DNA of 64,000 nt from Mesorhizobium sp. CA8 (lineage in GTDB: Bacteria; Pseudomonadota; Alphaproteobacteria; Rhizobiales; Rhizobiaceae), in the NCBI RefSeq assembly GCF_020164955.1, contig NZ_JAIUHG010000006.1:1-64000 (forward strand), given 5' to 3'. The translations under genes and the position numbers were made by a program. Under the pieces are notes generated by a model, which did no database searches, was not told the origin of the DNA, and saw only the letters and a list, made by a program, of their open reading frames with translations. Below, one piece after another: positions 25,165 through 34,057 of this stretch. How positions within the stretch are numbered: position 1 is the first letter of the stretch; the number at the start of each line of letters is the position of its first letter.

Positions 25165-25741
25165 TGCACCCCGCCTTCAGGATGCGCGGCAGCGTGACGT
25201 CCGAGAGGCCGGTGCTCGAGGCGATCGGCGTGTCGTAGAAGGTCAGCACGAAATACATCTTGCCGGAGCCGCCGGTCAGCAGCCAGTTGCCGGGAGCCGG
25301 TCGGCTGCCGACGGAAATGACGACGGAATTGTCGGGCCGGCGCAGCACTTCGTAGGATTGCAGCGCCGACTGCCTCGGCTTGCCTGTGTCGATCACGCCA
25401 AGCGACTGGTCGGCGGCGTAGAGCGTCCAGAAACGGGCGGTGGGATAGCCGCCTTCGATCGTGTAGGTGCATTCGCGTTTCAGCGGCTCGCCCGCATCGT
25501 CGCGCTCGGCGACGAACGCAAGCCCCTCGGCCTGGCCGAGCGCCAGCACGCCCTCGCGTGCCACACGCGCTTTGGAGTAGGGGTCGGCGGCTAAAGTCCC
25601 GACTTCGGGGAAAGCGGTCCATTGGCCGATGCGGATCGCGCCGACGCCGTCCTGCGCGTTGAGCGCATACCAGACGCTGTAGCCGCCAAGCCCGATGGCT
25701 ATGGCAAGCGAAAGCAGCGTCAGGATGGCGTTCTTGAGCAT
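25157..25741 (-). CDS. DUF1214-like membrane-anchored protein
   Basis: The product is 194 residues from ATG 25741 (MLKNAILTLLSLAIAIGLGGYSVWYAL), with one N-terminal helix followed by an extracytoplasmic domain. Family features include RECTYTIEGGYPTARFWTLYAADQ, SYEVLRRPDNSVVISVGSRPAPGNWL and FVLTFYDTPIAS. DUF1214 and DUF1254 are usually halves of one protein family or neighbours, as here. The function is not established. The frame is open upstream to 26023 but overlaps the penicillin-binding protein gene; the membrane-anchor start is clearly better. Confidence 0.82.
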   Translation of the reverse strand: MLKNAILTLLSLAIAIGLGGYSVWYALNAQDGVGAIRIGQWTAFPEVGTLAADPYSKARVAREGVLALGQAEGLAFVAERDDAGEPLKRECTYTIEGGYPTARFWTLYAADQSLGVIDTGKPRQSALQSYEVLRRPDNSVVISVGSRPAPGNWLLTGGSGKMYFVLTFYDTPIASSTGLSDVTLPRILKAGCNA

Positions 25742-25821
25742 GAGAGCCGCAGACAGAGGAGATTGCCCGGGATATCGCGGCGCGGGGTGTTGTGGCAAGC
25801 CGGCTTTGCGCAAGCGCCGCC

Positions 25822-27978
25822 CTAAAGCGCCGAAAGCGTCTCCGGCGGAGTGGGGGCGTCCAGTACCGGCGCGGCCTGGAACGCCTTGGTCATGTCCCGC
25901 AGGGTCTGGCTGGTGCGGCTCGAAAGCACCGGCGGGCGTTCGGCCTCGGCCTGCGCTGTCGCCGCGTCGGCTTCCTTCTTTGCCGCTTCCTCTGCCTTGG
26001 CCGCGACCTCCGGATCGACCCACGGATGATCGAGACCGGGGATCGGCTTCAGGTCGATGTTCTGGTGCGCATAGACCATCAGCCGCTGCCAGACCATCGC
26101 CGGCAGCGTGCCGCCGGTCATCTTATTGGTCGGCGTGAAGTCGTCATTGCCGAGCCAGACTGCGGCCGTGTAATTGCCGGTGAAGCCGACGAACCAGGCG
26201 TCGCGATAGGATTGCGTGGTGCCTGTCTTGCCGGCGACGACGATGTTGGGAAGCTGGGCGCGCCGCGCCGTGCCGATCGCCGGTACCGCTGCCAGCATCG
26301 TGTTCATATATTTCAGCGCCTTTTCCGACAGCACGCGGTGCGGCGGCGGCGCATCCTTGGCCCAGTCATAGACCACCTCGCCGGTGCGGGTGACGAGTTG
26401 GGTAATGCCATGGCGGGAGCCGACGAAACCGTTCTGGGCAAAGACGCTGTAGCCGGTCGCCTGATCCATCACCGTCATGCCCGATGTGCCGAGCACCATA
26501 GTCTTGTGCGATTCCAGCGGCGATTCGACGCCCATCGATTCCGCCATCGCCTTGATCGGACCGATGCCCAGGTAATCCTTTGCGAGCCGCACCGGCACGG
26601 TGTTGATCGACTTGGCGATCGCCGTGATCAGCGTGACATTGCCGGCCGAGCCGCCATTGTAATTGTGCGGCGACCAGCCGCCCCAGCTGATTGCGCCGCC
26701 CGAAACGACCGAATCCGGCGTGAAGCCATGCTCCATCGCGGTGGCGTAGACATAGGGCTTGAAGGAGGAGCCGGTCTGGCGCAGTGCTTTGGTGGCGCGG
26801 TTGAACTGGCTGGTGCCATAGTCGCGGCCGCCGACGATCGCGCGAACCGCGCCATTGGTCTCGATCACCACGACCGCGCCTTCGGTGACATTGTATTCCT
26901 TGCCGAACTGCCGGAGATGAAACTCGACCGACTCTTCCGCGGCCTTCTGGATGTTGGCGTCGAAGGTGGTGTGGGCGACCAGCGAATGCTGGCCGGGCTT
27001 GGCGATCTTCTTCACCTCGTCGAAGGCCCAGTCGAGGAAATAATCCGGGCTCTTCTGCTCGCCGCGGTCGACGACGTCGGCCGGATGCAGCCGCGCCTGC
27101 AGCACCTGGCCCTCGGTCATGAAGCCGGCGTCGACCAGATTGGACAGCACAACATTAGCGCGCGCGCGCGCCGCCGGCAGGTTGATGTGCGGGGCGTATT
27201 TGGTCGGCGCCTTGAACAGGCCGGCCAGCATCGCCGCTTCGGCAAGGCTCAGATCCTTGACGCTCTTGCCGAAATAGAAGTCCGCCGCCGCCTCGATGCC
27301 GAACGTGCCGCCGCCCATATAGGCGCGGTCGAGATAGAGCTGCAGGATCTCCTTCTTGGACAGGTTCGCTTCCAGCCATAGCGATAGGAAGGCTTCCTTG
27401 ATCTTGCGCTCCAATGTGCGCTCGTTGGACAGAAACAGGTTCTTGGCGAGCTGCTGCGTGATGCTGGAGCCGCCCTGGACCACCGAATTGGCGCGCATGT
27501 TCTCGAAGAGCGCGCGCGACAGGCCGAGAATGTCGATGCCGTAATGGTCGAAGAAACGCCGGTCCTCGGTCGCCAACACCGACTTGATGACGATATCGGG
27601 CATCTCGTCGACCGGCACGGAATCGCGCTGGATGATGCCGCGCTGGCCGATCTCGTTGCCGTAGCGGTCCAGGAAGGTCACGGCGAAATCGCCCTGGCTG
27701 CGCCAGTCGCCGGCGGTGATGTCGAAGGCCGGCATGGCGAGTGCCAAAAGCACCACGAAGCCGCCCGCGCCCATGGTGAAACCTTCGCTCAGCACCTCGA
27801 TGATGGCGCGGCGCCAGCCATGCACACGGAAACGGCGGGAAAAGATGGTCGCCGCTTCCCAGAATTCGCGCGCTTTGAAGCTGATCTCATAGAGCGAGGA
27901 ATCGAGCCACGCGTCGAGGGCAAGAGCCGCCGAGGCGATCCGGCCTCTTCTCTTGCGTGGTTTCGAAGGACTTGCCAT
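25822..27978 (-). CDS. Class A penicillin-binding protein (PBP1A-type)
   Basis: The 718-residue product has a cytoplasmic basic N-terminus, one helix (~70-88) and a GT51 glycosyltransferase domain (~110-290) with ATEDRRFFDHYGID and GGSSITQQLAKNLFL. The transpeptidase domain (~360-640) has nucleophile motif GSSFKP, SIN and KTGTTQSYRDAW, so both activities look intact. It polymerises and cross-links peptidoglycan in the periplasm. The C-terminal ~60 residues are Ala/Glu-rich and probably disordered. It starts at 27978, 168 bases from the 3' end of the TetR gene; the downstream DUF1214 gene is 80 bases away on the same strand. Confidence 0.95.
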   Translation of the reverse strand: MASPSKPRKRRGRIASAALALDAWLDSSLYEISFKAREFWEAATIFSRRFRVHGWRRAIIEVLSEGFTMGAGGFVVLLALAMPAFDITAGDWRSQGDFAVTFLDRYGNEIGQRGIIQRDSVPVDEMPDIVIKSVLATEDRRFFDHYGIDILGLSRALFENMRANSVVQGGSSITQQLAKNLFLSNERTLERKIKEAFLSLWLEANLSKKEILQLYLDRAYMGGGTFGIEAAADFYFGKSVKDLSLAEAAMLAGLFKAPTKYAPHINLPAARARANVVLSNLVDAGFMTEGQVLQARLHPADVVDRGEQKSPDYFLDWAFDEVKKIAKPGQHSLVAHTTFDANIQKAAEESVEFHLRQFGKEYNVTEGAVVVIETNGAVRAIVGGRDYGTSQFNRATKALRQTGSSFKPYVYATAMEHGFTPDSVVSGGAISWGGWSPHNYNGGSAGNVTLITAIAKSINTVPVRLAKDYLGIGPIKAMAESMGVESPLESHKTMVLGTSGMTVMDQATGYSVFAQNGFVGSRHGITQLVTRTGEVVYDWAKDAPPPHRVLSEKALKYMNTMLAAVPAIGTARRAQLPNIVVAGKTGTTQSYRDAWFVGFTGNYTAAVWLGNDDFTPTNKMTGGTLPAMVWQRLMVYAHQNIDLKPIPGLDHPWVDPEVAAKAEEAAKKEADAATAQAEAERPPVLSSRTSQTLRDMTKAFQAAPVLDAPTPPETLSAL

Positions 27979-28124
27979 TCCGACTTCCGCCCCAACGCGC
28001 TTTCGCCCGAAAACAGCATGCGGGCAGTTTCAGGGTGGCACCCTGTCAAACTATTTGACCATTTTATCACCGCTCACAAGGGCAGCGAAGTCACAGCACA
28101 AGCTTTGTTGATTGGAGGTGCGCG

Positions 28125-28138
28125 GGCCGTTAACGGCC
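28125..28138. other. 14-bp perfect palindrome GGCCGTTAACGGCC
   Basis: This self-complementary sequence lies nine bases beyond the TetR gene stop, in the 168-base gap before the PBP gene. It could be part of a terminator stem, but there is no T-run. Nearby CAGGGT-ggc-ACCCTG is a second small dyad. No gene is seen in the gap. Confidence 0.3.
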
Positions 28139-28146
28139 GATCGATA

Positions 28147-28785
28147 TCACCGGGCCGCGATGAAGCGCATAAAATGCGCAACATCCGCCTCGGTCGGTTC
28201 CTGGCCGGTGAAGGAGCGCAGATAGGCGGCGAGATGGCTGACGCGCGCCTCTACCGGTTCCTTGAGGTCGAGCACGTAATAGCCGATCTGCATGTAATAA
28301 AGGACACGGGCGCGGATGAAGGCGTCCTCGCTCTCATAGCCGTGCCGGCGATACATGTCGCGTATGGCAAGGAGACGCTCCTCGTCAGCCTTGTCGATCA
28401 TGCGCCGCACGTCGTCCGAGCGCCTTGCCCACTCGCGGACTGCGAAGTCGAGCCGCGGGTCGAACAGGCGCTCGTCGGCCCAGCATTCGAAGACGTTCAT
28501 CACACCCATGATGATGGTGTCGGCCGGCCGGCGGGCACGTTCGACGATCGCAGTGGTGTTGGTCTGGTGCCAATGCTTGAGCAACTGGTCGAGCAGGTCC
28601 TGCCGGCTTTCGAAATACCAGTAGAAGCTGGACCGCGAAACGCCGAGCTTTTGTCCCAGCGTCAGCACGCGCACGCTCTCGATGCCGTCGGAAATCAACG
28701 TCTGCAGCGCGAGGTTGATCCAGTCCGCGCGGGTCACCTTGATATTGCCGGGCGCCGGCTCGTCCTGGGGAACGGTCATGCTCAT
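28147..28785 (-). CDS. TetR family regulator of the methylamine/betaine-type locus
   Basis: The 212-residue product has an N-terminal helix-turn-helix (TRADWINLALQTLISDGIESVRVLTLGQKLGVSRSSFYWYFESRQDLLDQL) and a helical ligand domain. It is divergent from the dehydrogenase/methyltransferase genes, and a near-perfect 32-bp dyad lies in the shared promoter region, so it most likely regulates them and itself. The ligand is unknown; a methylated amine such as dimethylglycine or glycine betaine is a guess from the neighbours. The start is ATG 28785 (MSMTVP); ATG 28779 is also possible. Confidence 0.9.
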   Translation of the reverse strand: MSMTVPQDEPAPGNIKVTRADWINLALQTLISDGIESVRVLTLGQKLGVSRSSFYWYFESRQDLLDQLLKHWHQTNTTAIVERARRPADTIIMGVMNVFECWADERLFDPRLDFAVREWARRSDDVRRMIDKADEERLLAIRDMYRRHGYESEDAFIRARVLYYMQIGYYVLDLKEPVEARVSHLAAYLRSFTGQEPTEADVAHFMRFIAAR

Positions 28786-28824
28786 GGCCGAACAAGTGGC
28801 ACGGTACGGCGCAGCGCGCAAGCT

Positions 28825-28856
28825 CTGGACAGAAGTGTCTAGACACATATGTCCAG
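28825..28856. promoter_or_regulatory. Near-perfect 32-bp dyad, probable TetR operator
   Basis: The centre is a perfect 12-mer GTGTCTAGACAC (28835-28846). The outer arms CTGGAC (28825-28830) and GTCCAG (28851-28856) are also perfectly symmetric about the same axis, giving 14 of 16 paired positions. It lies between the divergent TetR and dehydrogenase genes, 39-40 bases from each inferred start. Confidence 0.7.
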
Positions 28857-28896
28857 GATATGTATCGTAAGAGCCTTCAACGAGAGGGAGAGGCTC

Positions 28897-31227
28897 GTGA
28901 GGTCGCATTACCGGGCAGTGGTCATCGGCGGAGGCGTGGTAGGCGCCTCGGTGCTCTATCACTTGACGCGTTTTGGCTGGCGCGATGTGGCACTGATCGA
29001 GCGCGCCGAGCTGACCGCGGGCTCGACCTGGCATGCCGCGGCCGGGTTCCACGCGCTCAACGCCGATCCCAATATCGCGGCGCTGCAGGACTACACGATC
29101 AAGCTCTATCGCGAGATCGAGGCCGAATCCGGCCAGAATGCCGGTCTGCACATGACAGGCGGCGTCAACATGGCAAGCGACCCGCAGCGCTGGGAGTGGC
29201 TGAAATCGGCCTGGGCGGTATTCCAGTCGATCGGCATCGAGACCGCGCGACTGGTGACGCCGGAGGAAATCAAGGAGATCTGCCCGATCGTGGATGTGAA
29301 TGGCGTGCTGGGCGGGCTCTATGATTCCAACGAGGGCCATCTCGACCCCTATGGCACAACACACGCCTATGCCGGCGCCGCGAAGAAGCGCGGCGCCGAC
29401 GTCATCCTGCGCAACCGCGTCGTCGAGCTGATGCAGCGCGCCGACGGCGGCTGGGACATCGTCACCGAGAAGGGCACGATCGTCGCCGAGCACGTTGTCA
29501 ACGCCGGCGGTCTTTGGGCCAAGCAGGTCGGGCTGATGGCCGGCGTCGACCTGCCGGTGACGCCGATGGAGCATCATTATTTCGTCACCGAGGACATTCC
29601 GGAAATCGCCGCCCTCGACAAGGAACTCGGCCTGGCCGTCGATCTCGACGGCTTCTCCTATCTTCGCCAGGAACGGAAGGGCGTGCTGCTTGGCGTCTAC
29701 GAGCAGAACCCGAAACACTGGAACATGGACGGTGCGCCCTGGGATTACGGCATCGAGCTGATCCCGGAGGATATCGATCGCATCAGTCCCGAGCTTGCCA
29801 AGGCCTATGAGCGCTTTCCATGTCTGGGCACGGTCGGCATCCGCAAATGGGTCAACGGCGCCTTCACCTTCACGCCGGACGGCAATCCGCTGGTCGGCCC
29901 GGTCAGAGGGCTGAGGAACTACTGGGTCGCCTGCGGCGTCATGGCCGGCTTCAGCCAGGGCGGCGGCGTCGGCAAGTCGTTGGCCGAATGGATGATTTAT
30001 GGCGAGCCGCAAGCCGATATCTTCGGCATGGACATCGCCCGCTACGGCGCCTTCGCCGCCAACCGCGAGTATCTCCGGCAAACCACGGGCCAGTTCTATG
30101 CCCGCCGCTTCGTCAGGACCTTCCCCAACGAGCGCCTGTCTGCCGGCCGGCCGCTGAAGCGTCCCGGCGCCTATAACCGTATGAGCGCCGCCGGGGCCGA
30201 GTGGACAGCCTCATGGGGTCTGGAAATTCCGGCCTATTTCGCGCCGATGGGGTTTCGGGAGCAGACGACGCTGAAGCGCTCCAATGCTTTCGAGATCGTC
30301 GGCGACGAGGTGCTTCAGGTCCGCCGCGCCGCCGGCCTTGTCGATACCACGGCCTTCTCGCGCTACGCTGTGTCGGGCCCCCGTGCAGAGGCCTGGCTCG
30401 ACCGGCTGCTTGCCTGCCGGCTGCCGAAGCCCGGCCGCGCGAAGTTGGCGCCGATGCTTGGCTCCGACGGCAGGCTGAAGGGCGACCTCACTGTGCTCAA
30501 CTGGGGCCGCGGCGAATACTGGATCATGGGCTCCTACTATTTGCGCGAATTCCACATGCGCTGGTTCGAGGCGCACATTGCCGAAGGCGTCTCCGTCACC
30601 GACATCTCGGACGCCATGTCCGGCTTCCTTGTCACCGGTCGTAACGCACGCCGGATCGTCGAACGCACCACGCATCAGGTCGTCTCGGCGGCAGCCTTGC
30701 CGTTCATGGCTTGCGGCGAATTCGACATCGGCATGGTGCACGCCCGGGTGGCCCGGCTGTCCATCGCCGGCGAGCTCGGTTTCGAGATCAACTGCCCGGC
30801 CACCCTGCATTCGGGCCTGCGCGAAACGCTGCTCGCCGCCGGCGAGGATCTCGGCCTGGCCGAGATCGGCTATTACGCCCTGAATTCGCTCCGGCTGGAA
30901 AAGAGCTTTGGCATCTGGTCGCGCGAGTTCACGCAAGGCTACACACCCGGCCAGACCGGCCTCGACCGCTTCATCGCTTTCGACAAGGGCGGTTTCATCG
31001 GCCGCGAGGCGGCGCTGAAAGAGCGCGAAGCCGGCGTCTCGCGACGCATCGTGACGCTTGAGGTCGACGCTTTCGACGCCGACGCCAGCGGCTTCGAGCC
31101 GGTCTGGTCCAAAGGCCGGCGCGGGGAGGGGACCGAGCTTTCCGTACACATTGTCGGGGTCGAACGGCCGGCGTGCGTCATCGCGGCCTCGCCCTACGAC
31201 CCCGAAGGCAAGGGGATGCGGCAATGA
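28897..31227 (+). CDS. Dimethylglycine/sarcosine dehydrogenase-like flavoprotein with internal deletion
   Basis: The 776-residue product (GTG 28897 behind gagagggagaggctc) has an FAD-binding oxidoreductase half: AVVIGGGVVGASVLYHLTRFG, the AGSTWHAAAGFH flavin-attachment context, then VNAGGLWAKQVG. It is followed by a GcvT-like half with PAYFAPMGFREQ, RLEKSFGIW and GFIGREAAL. Such enzymes demethylate N-methylglycines and pass the one-carbon unit to tetrahydrofolate. Near residue 740 the text jumps from GFEPVWSKGRR straight to GEGTELSVHIVGVERPA. The usual ~30 residues carrying TSGGYG...GKSLAL are absent without loss of frame. The folate-binding C-terminal barrel is therefore probably impaired. 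A frameshifted methyltransferase gene follows 12 bases later. Confidence 0.88.
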   Translation: MRSHYRAVVIGGGVVGASVLYHLTRFGWRDVALIERAELTAGSTWHAAAGFHALNADPNIAALQDYTIKLYREIEAESGQNAGLHMTGGVNMASDPQRWEWLKSAWAVFQSIGIETARLVTPEEIKEICPIVDVNGVLGGLYDSNEGHLDPYGTTHAYAGAAKKRGADVILRNRVVELMQRADGGWDIVTEKGTIVAEHVVNAGGLWAKQVGLMAGVDLPVTPMEHHYFVTEDIPEIAALDKELGLAVDLDGFSYLRQERKGVLLGVYEQNPKHWNMDGAPWDYGIELIPEDIDRISPELAKAYERFPCLGTVGIRKWVNGAFTFTPDGNPLVGPVRGLRNYWVACGVMAGFSQGGGVGKSLAEWMIYGEPQADIFGMDIARYGAFAANREYLRQTTGQFYARRFVRTFPNERLSAGRPLKRPGAYNRMSAAGAEWTASWGLEIPAYFAPMGFREQTTLKRSNAFEIVGDEVLQVRRAAGLVDTTAFSRYAVSGPRAEAWLDRLLACRLPKPGRAKLAPMLGSDGRLKGDLTVLNWGRGEYWIMGSYYLREFHMRWFEAHIAEGVSVTDISDAMSGFLVTGRNARRIVERTTHQVVSAAALPFMACGEFDIGMVHARVARLSIAGELGFEINCPATLHSGLRETLLAAGEDLGLAEIGYYALNSLRLEKSFGIWSREFTQGYTPGQTGLDRFIAFDKGGFIGREAALKEREAGVSRRIVTLEVDAFDADASGFEPVWSKGRRGEGTELSVHIVGVERPACVIAASPYDPEGKGMRQ

Positions 31228-31239
31228 GGAGGAACCGCC

Positions 31240-32792
31240 ATGATCGATGAGGCCGCACGTGATCTCAGGCGCGAGCGCCGGCGGGGACGCACCGGCGAGG
31301 CGGGCAGCGAATCGAGCCGGCACCCGAACTACCGGTCGCTGAAGAACCCCTTCCTGCCGCAGCCGATCTTTTCCGACGACCAGGTCGCGAACATCCACCA
31401 TCCGCGCTGCGCGTGCTGGAAGAGCTCGGCATCAAGGTGCTGCTGCCCGAGGCCCGCGCCATTTACGCCAAGGCCGGTGCTTTGGTCGACGAAGACAGCC
31501 AGATGGTCAGGATCGGCCGCGACATGGTCGAGGCAGCACTTGCTTCGGCGCCGCGCTCCATTCCGGCACTCGGCGGCGATCGCTCGCGCGACCTGACGCT
31601 CGAGCTCGGCTCGATGACCTTTCTGGCCGGCTCCGGCGCCCCCAATGTCACCGATCTCGAGCGGGGACGCCGGCCGGGCACGCTCCAGGCTTTTGAGGAA
31701 TTCGTCAAGCTGGTCCAGCATTTCGACGTGCTGCACATGCTCGGGCCCTGCGTCGAGCCGCAGGACATCGACAACCGCTTGCGCCACTATGCCGTCAACC
31801 GCGCGCAACTGACGCTGTCGGACAAGTTCCCCTTCATCTTTGCGCGCGGCACGCCGCAGGTCGAGGACGGTTTCGAGATGATCCGCCTGGCGCGTGGCCT
31901 TTCGCACGACGAGTTCCGCGCCGGCGCCCACTGTTACACCGTCATCAACACCAACTCGCCGCGCCAGCTGGACATCCCGATGGCGCAGGGCATCATCGAC
32001 TTCGCCAAGGCCGGCCAGGTCCTGGTCATCACGCCTTTCTGCCTGGCCGGCGCCATGGCGCCGATCACAGTCGCCGGCGCGCTGACCTTGCAGCATGCCG
32101 AGGCGCTGGCCGGGTTGACGTTGGCCCAGATCGTGCGGCCCGGCGCGCCGGTGGTCTATGGCTCCTTCTCCTCCAATGTCGACATGAAGTCCGGCGCGCC
32201 GGCCTTCGGCACGCCGGAACACATCAAGGCGACGCTTGGGGCGGGGCAGCTCGCCCGCTATACAGGCCTGCCTTGGCGTTCCGGCGGCGGCAGCGCGGCC
32301 AACGTCTCCGATGCGCAGGCCGCGCACGAGACGCAGTTCGCGCTATGGGGCTCGGTGTTGGCCGGCGCCACCATCTGCATCCACTCCGCCGGCTGGCTGG
32401 AAGGCGGCCTGAGCGTCTCCCTGGAAAAGCTGATCACCGATGTCGAAGCGCTGCAGACGGTCGCCGAGCTTTGCGCCACGACGCCGGGCGACGCCGACGC
32501 CATCGGCTTCGAAGCGATTGCCGAAGTGCAGCCCGGCGGTCATTTCTTCTCGGCCGCGCACACGATGGCCCGCTACCGCACCGCCTTTTACGAGCCGCTG
32601 GTCGCCGACTGGTCGAATTTCGGCAACTGGACGCAATCCGGTTCGAAGACGGCGACGGAGCGCGCGACCGGCATCTGGAAGCGGATCCTCGCCGACTTCC
32701 AGCCGCCAGCCTCCGCCGCCGCCACTGCGGGTGTGCTCGACGAGTTCATTGCCAAGCGCACCGAAGAAGGCGGCGCGGCTCCGGTGTCGTGA
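31240..32792 (+). pseudogene. MttB-type (trimethylamine/betaine) methyltransferase, frameshifted
   Basis: ATG 31240 follows gaggagg and opens MIDEAARDLRRERRRGR, a normal family start, up to FSDDQVANIHH. The remaining ~460 residues (ALRVLEELGIKVLLPEAR through a normal C-terminus) lie in another frame. The switch is at 31399-31406 and needs one added base; the whole locus is 1553 bases, one short of a multiple of three. MttB homologues without pyrrolysine transfer a methyl from quaternary amines such as glycine betaine to a corrinoid protein. The long part contains TLSDKFPFIFARG and YTGLPWRSGGGSAANVSDAQ. A GTG at 31413 has no ribosome-binding site, so restart is unlikely. A sequencing error is the main alternative. 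Confidence 0.85.
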
Positions 32793-32934
32793 TTTGACGA
32801 AAACGTAACAAATTCGAGACCTTCGCCGTTCACGTTATAGCTGGGACGATTCGCGATCTGGCATCGGATCTCGAGCGCGGCTACGTTGCCGGAGATTGGC
32901 GTGGCGCGGAGACATGTTTGGCGATGGACGGTAG

Positions 32935-33342
32935 ATGACGGCGCCTGGCGATTTGATGCAGGCCTTGTTCCTGAGGCTGAAAACCGACGCGTCGCTGTCG
33001 GCGCTGCTCGGCGGCGCGGGCCTGCTCGAGCGTGCAGACGCCAAGACCGCTTATCCGCATGTCACCTACGGCCGCACCAGCGCCTTCGACCTCGAGACCG
33101 GCGCCGACAATGACAATGACCAGCTTGTCACCTTGCATATCTGGTCGAAAGCCCAAGGCGAGGCCGAGACGCGCCTCATCATGGACAGTATCAAGGCGCG
33201 CCTCGATGGCGCCGCCCTTTCCATCGGCTCGCGCAGCCAGACGCGGCTGTCGCTGGAATTTGCCGAGGCGCGCTATGACGAGGACCTTGCGGTCTATCAC
33301 GGGTTGCTGCGCTTCCGCGCGCTGACCCAGGAAAGCGCATAG
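32935..33342 (+). CDS. DUF3168 protein (phage/gene-transfer-agent tail component), orphan
   Basis: The 135-residue product begins MTAPGDLMQALFLRLKTDASLSALLG and continues with AYPHVTYGRTSAFDLETG, VTLHIWSKAQGEAETRLIMDSI and RFRALTQ. This is the DUF3168 fold used as a tail-terminator or head-tail component by phages and by alphaproteobacterial gene transfer agents. No other capsid, tail or terminase gene is within view, so it is either a relic or a moved single gene. The frame is intact with normal codon use. Its TAG stop is made by the first bases of the adjacent 171-bp repeat element. Confidence 0.82.
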   Translation: MTAPGDLMQALFLRLKTDASLSALLGGAGLLERADAKTAYPHVTYGRTSAFDLETGADNDNDQLVTLHIWSKAQGEAETRLIMDSIKARLDGAALSIGSRSQTRLSLEFAEARYDEDLAVYHGLLRFRALTQESA

Positions 33343-33511
33343 GGTGTGTTGAGATTCAGGTCAGGCCGAGCCGGAGTCGAAGACGGGCGCGAAGCGACCA
33401 AACTAGGTGGCTTCCGAGAACCGGAGCGGAGCGTACTTAAGGTACGTGAGCACCGGAAGCGGAGGAAGCCGGCATTTGCAGGCCGGCCTCACCTGAATAT
33501 CAACACACCCT
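33341..33511. repeat. 171-bp element with terminal inverted repeats (copy 1)
   Basis: The ends are near-perfect inverted repeats of ~24 bases: AGGGTGTGTTGAGATTCAGG against, on the other strand, AGGGTGTGTTGATATTCAGG. The interior holds further stems: GGCTTCC/GGAAGCC and CGTAC-ttaag-GTACG. Both flanking convergent genes take their TAG stop codons from the element ends. The second copy is at 63773-63917. No coding capacity; probably a MITE- or REP-like unit that may act as a bidirectional terminator. Confidence 0.85.
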
Positions 33512-33896
33512 AAAGCTGCGCCTGGATCGCGGCCTTGTCGATGACCGACCAGACCTCCCTTATGCGGCTGTCGTGGAACTCGTAGAACACGTTTTCGGCA
33601 AAGCTGACGCGCTTGCCGTGGACCGGCAGGCCGAACAGCACGCCCTTAGGCCGGCAGTCGAAATGCAGGCGCGCCGCCAAGCGCGGCGGCTCCGAAATCA
33701 GCAGCTCGATGTTGAAGCGCAGGTCGGGAATGGCCTCAAAATCGCCCTCAAGCATGCGGCGATAGCCCGAAAGGCCGATCGTCTCGCCATTATACTGCAC
33801 CTCCTCGCCGACGAAGCGGCCGAGACTGCCCCAGTCCTGGTCATTCAGGCAGGCGCTGTAGCCCCGGTAGAGATCGACAATATCCTCGCGCGTCAT
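33510..33896 (-). CDS. SnoaL-like / NTF2-fold protein
   Basis: The 128-residue product (MTREDIVDLYRGYSACLNDQDWGSLGRFVGEEVQYNGE) continues with GYRRMLEGDFEAIPDLRFNIE, ARLHFDCRPKGVLFGLPVHGKRVSFAENVFYEFHDSRIREVWSVIDK. This is the classic SnoaL-like cone fold seen in polyketide cyclases and ester cyclases; most bacterial stand-alone members have unknown small-molecule substrates. It converges with the DUF3168 gene across the repeat, and its TAG stop lies in the element's right end. Confidence 0.88.
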   Translation of the reverse strand: MTREDIVDLYRGYSACLNDQDWGSLGRFVGEEVQYNGETIGLSGYRRMLEGDFEAIPDLRFNIELLISEPPRLAARLHFDCRPKGVLFGLPVHGKRVSFAENVFYEFHDSRIREVWSVIDKAAIQAQL

Positions 33897-34057
33897 CGCA
33901 TCCTCCCATGGCCGTTCGGCGTTTCTACACTAGGTAGCGCGGGGGGCGGAATGGGCAGGCCAAAAAGCGTAGCGGATCGACTGTTTTTCCGGTTATGAAT
34001 TCAAAGCCGGGATTGGGGCCGCACGCGCAGGGGGAATGGCGGGCATGGATTTTCGAT

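Noticed and set aside
31413..32792. Treating the methyltransferase remainder as an intact gene starting at GTG 31413
   Set aside because: No ribosome-binding site, and the conserved N-terminus is present just upstream in another frame; a frameshift is the simpler reading.
33341..33511. Repeat element as an insertion-sequence end or attachment site
   Set aside because: No transposase or integrase in or near either copy and no target-site duplication could be identified by eye; called a non-autonomous inverted-repeat unit instead.
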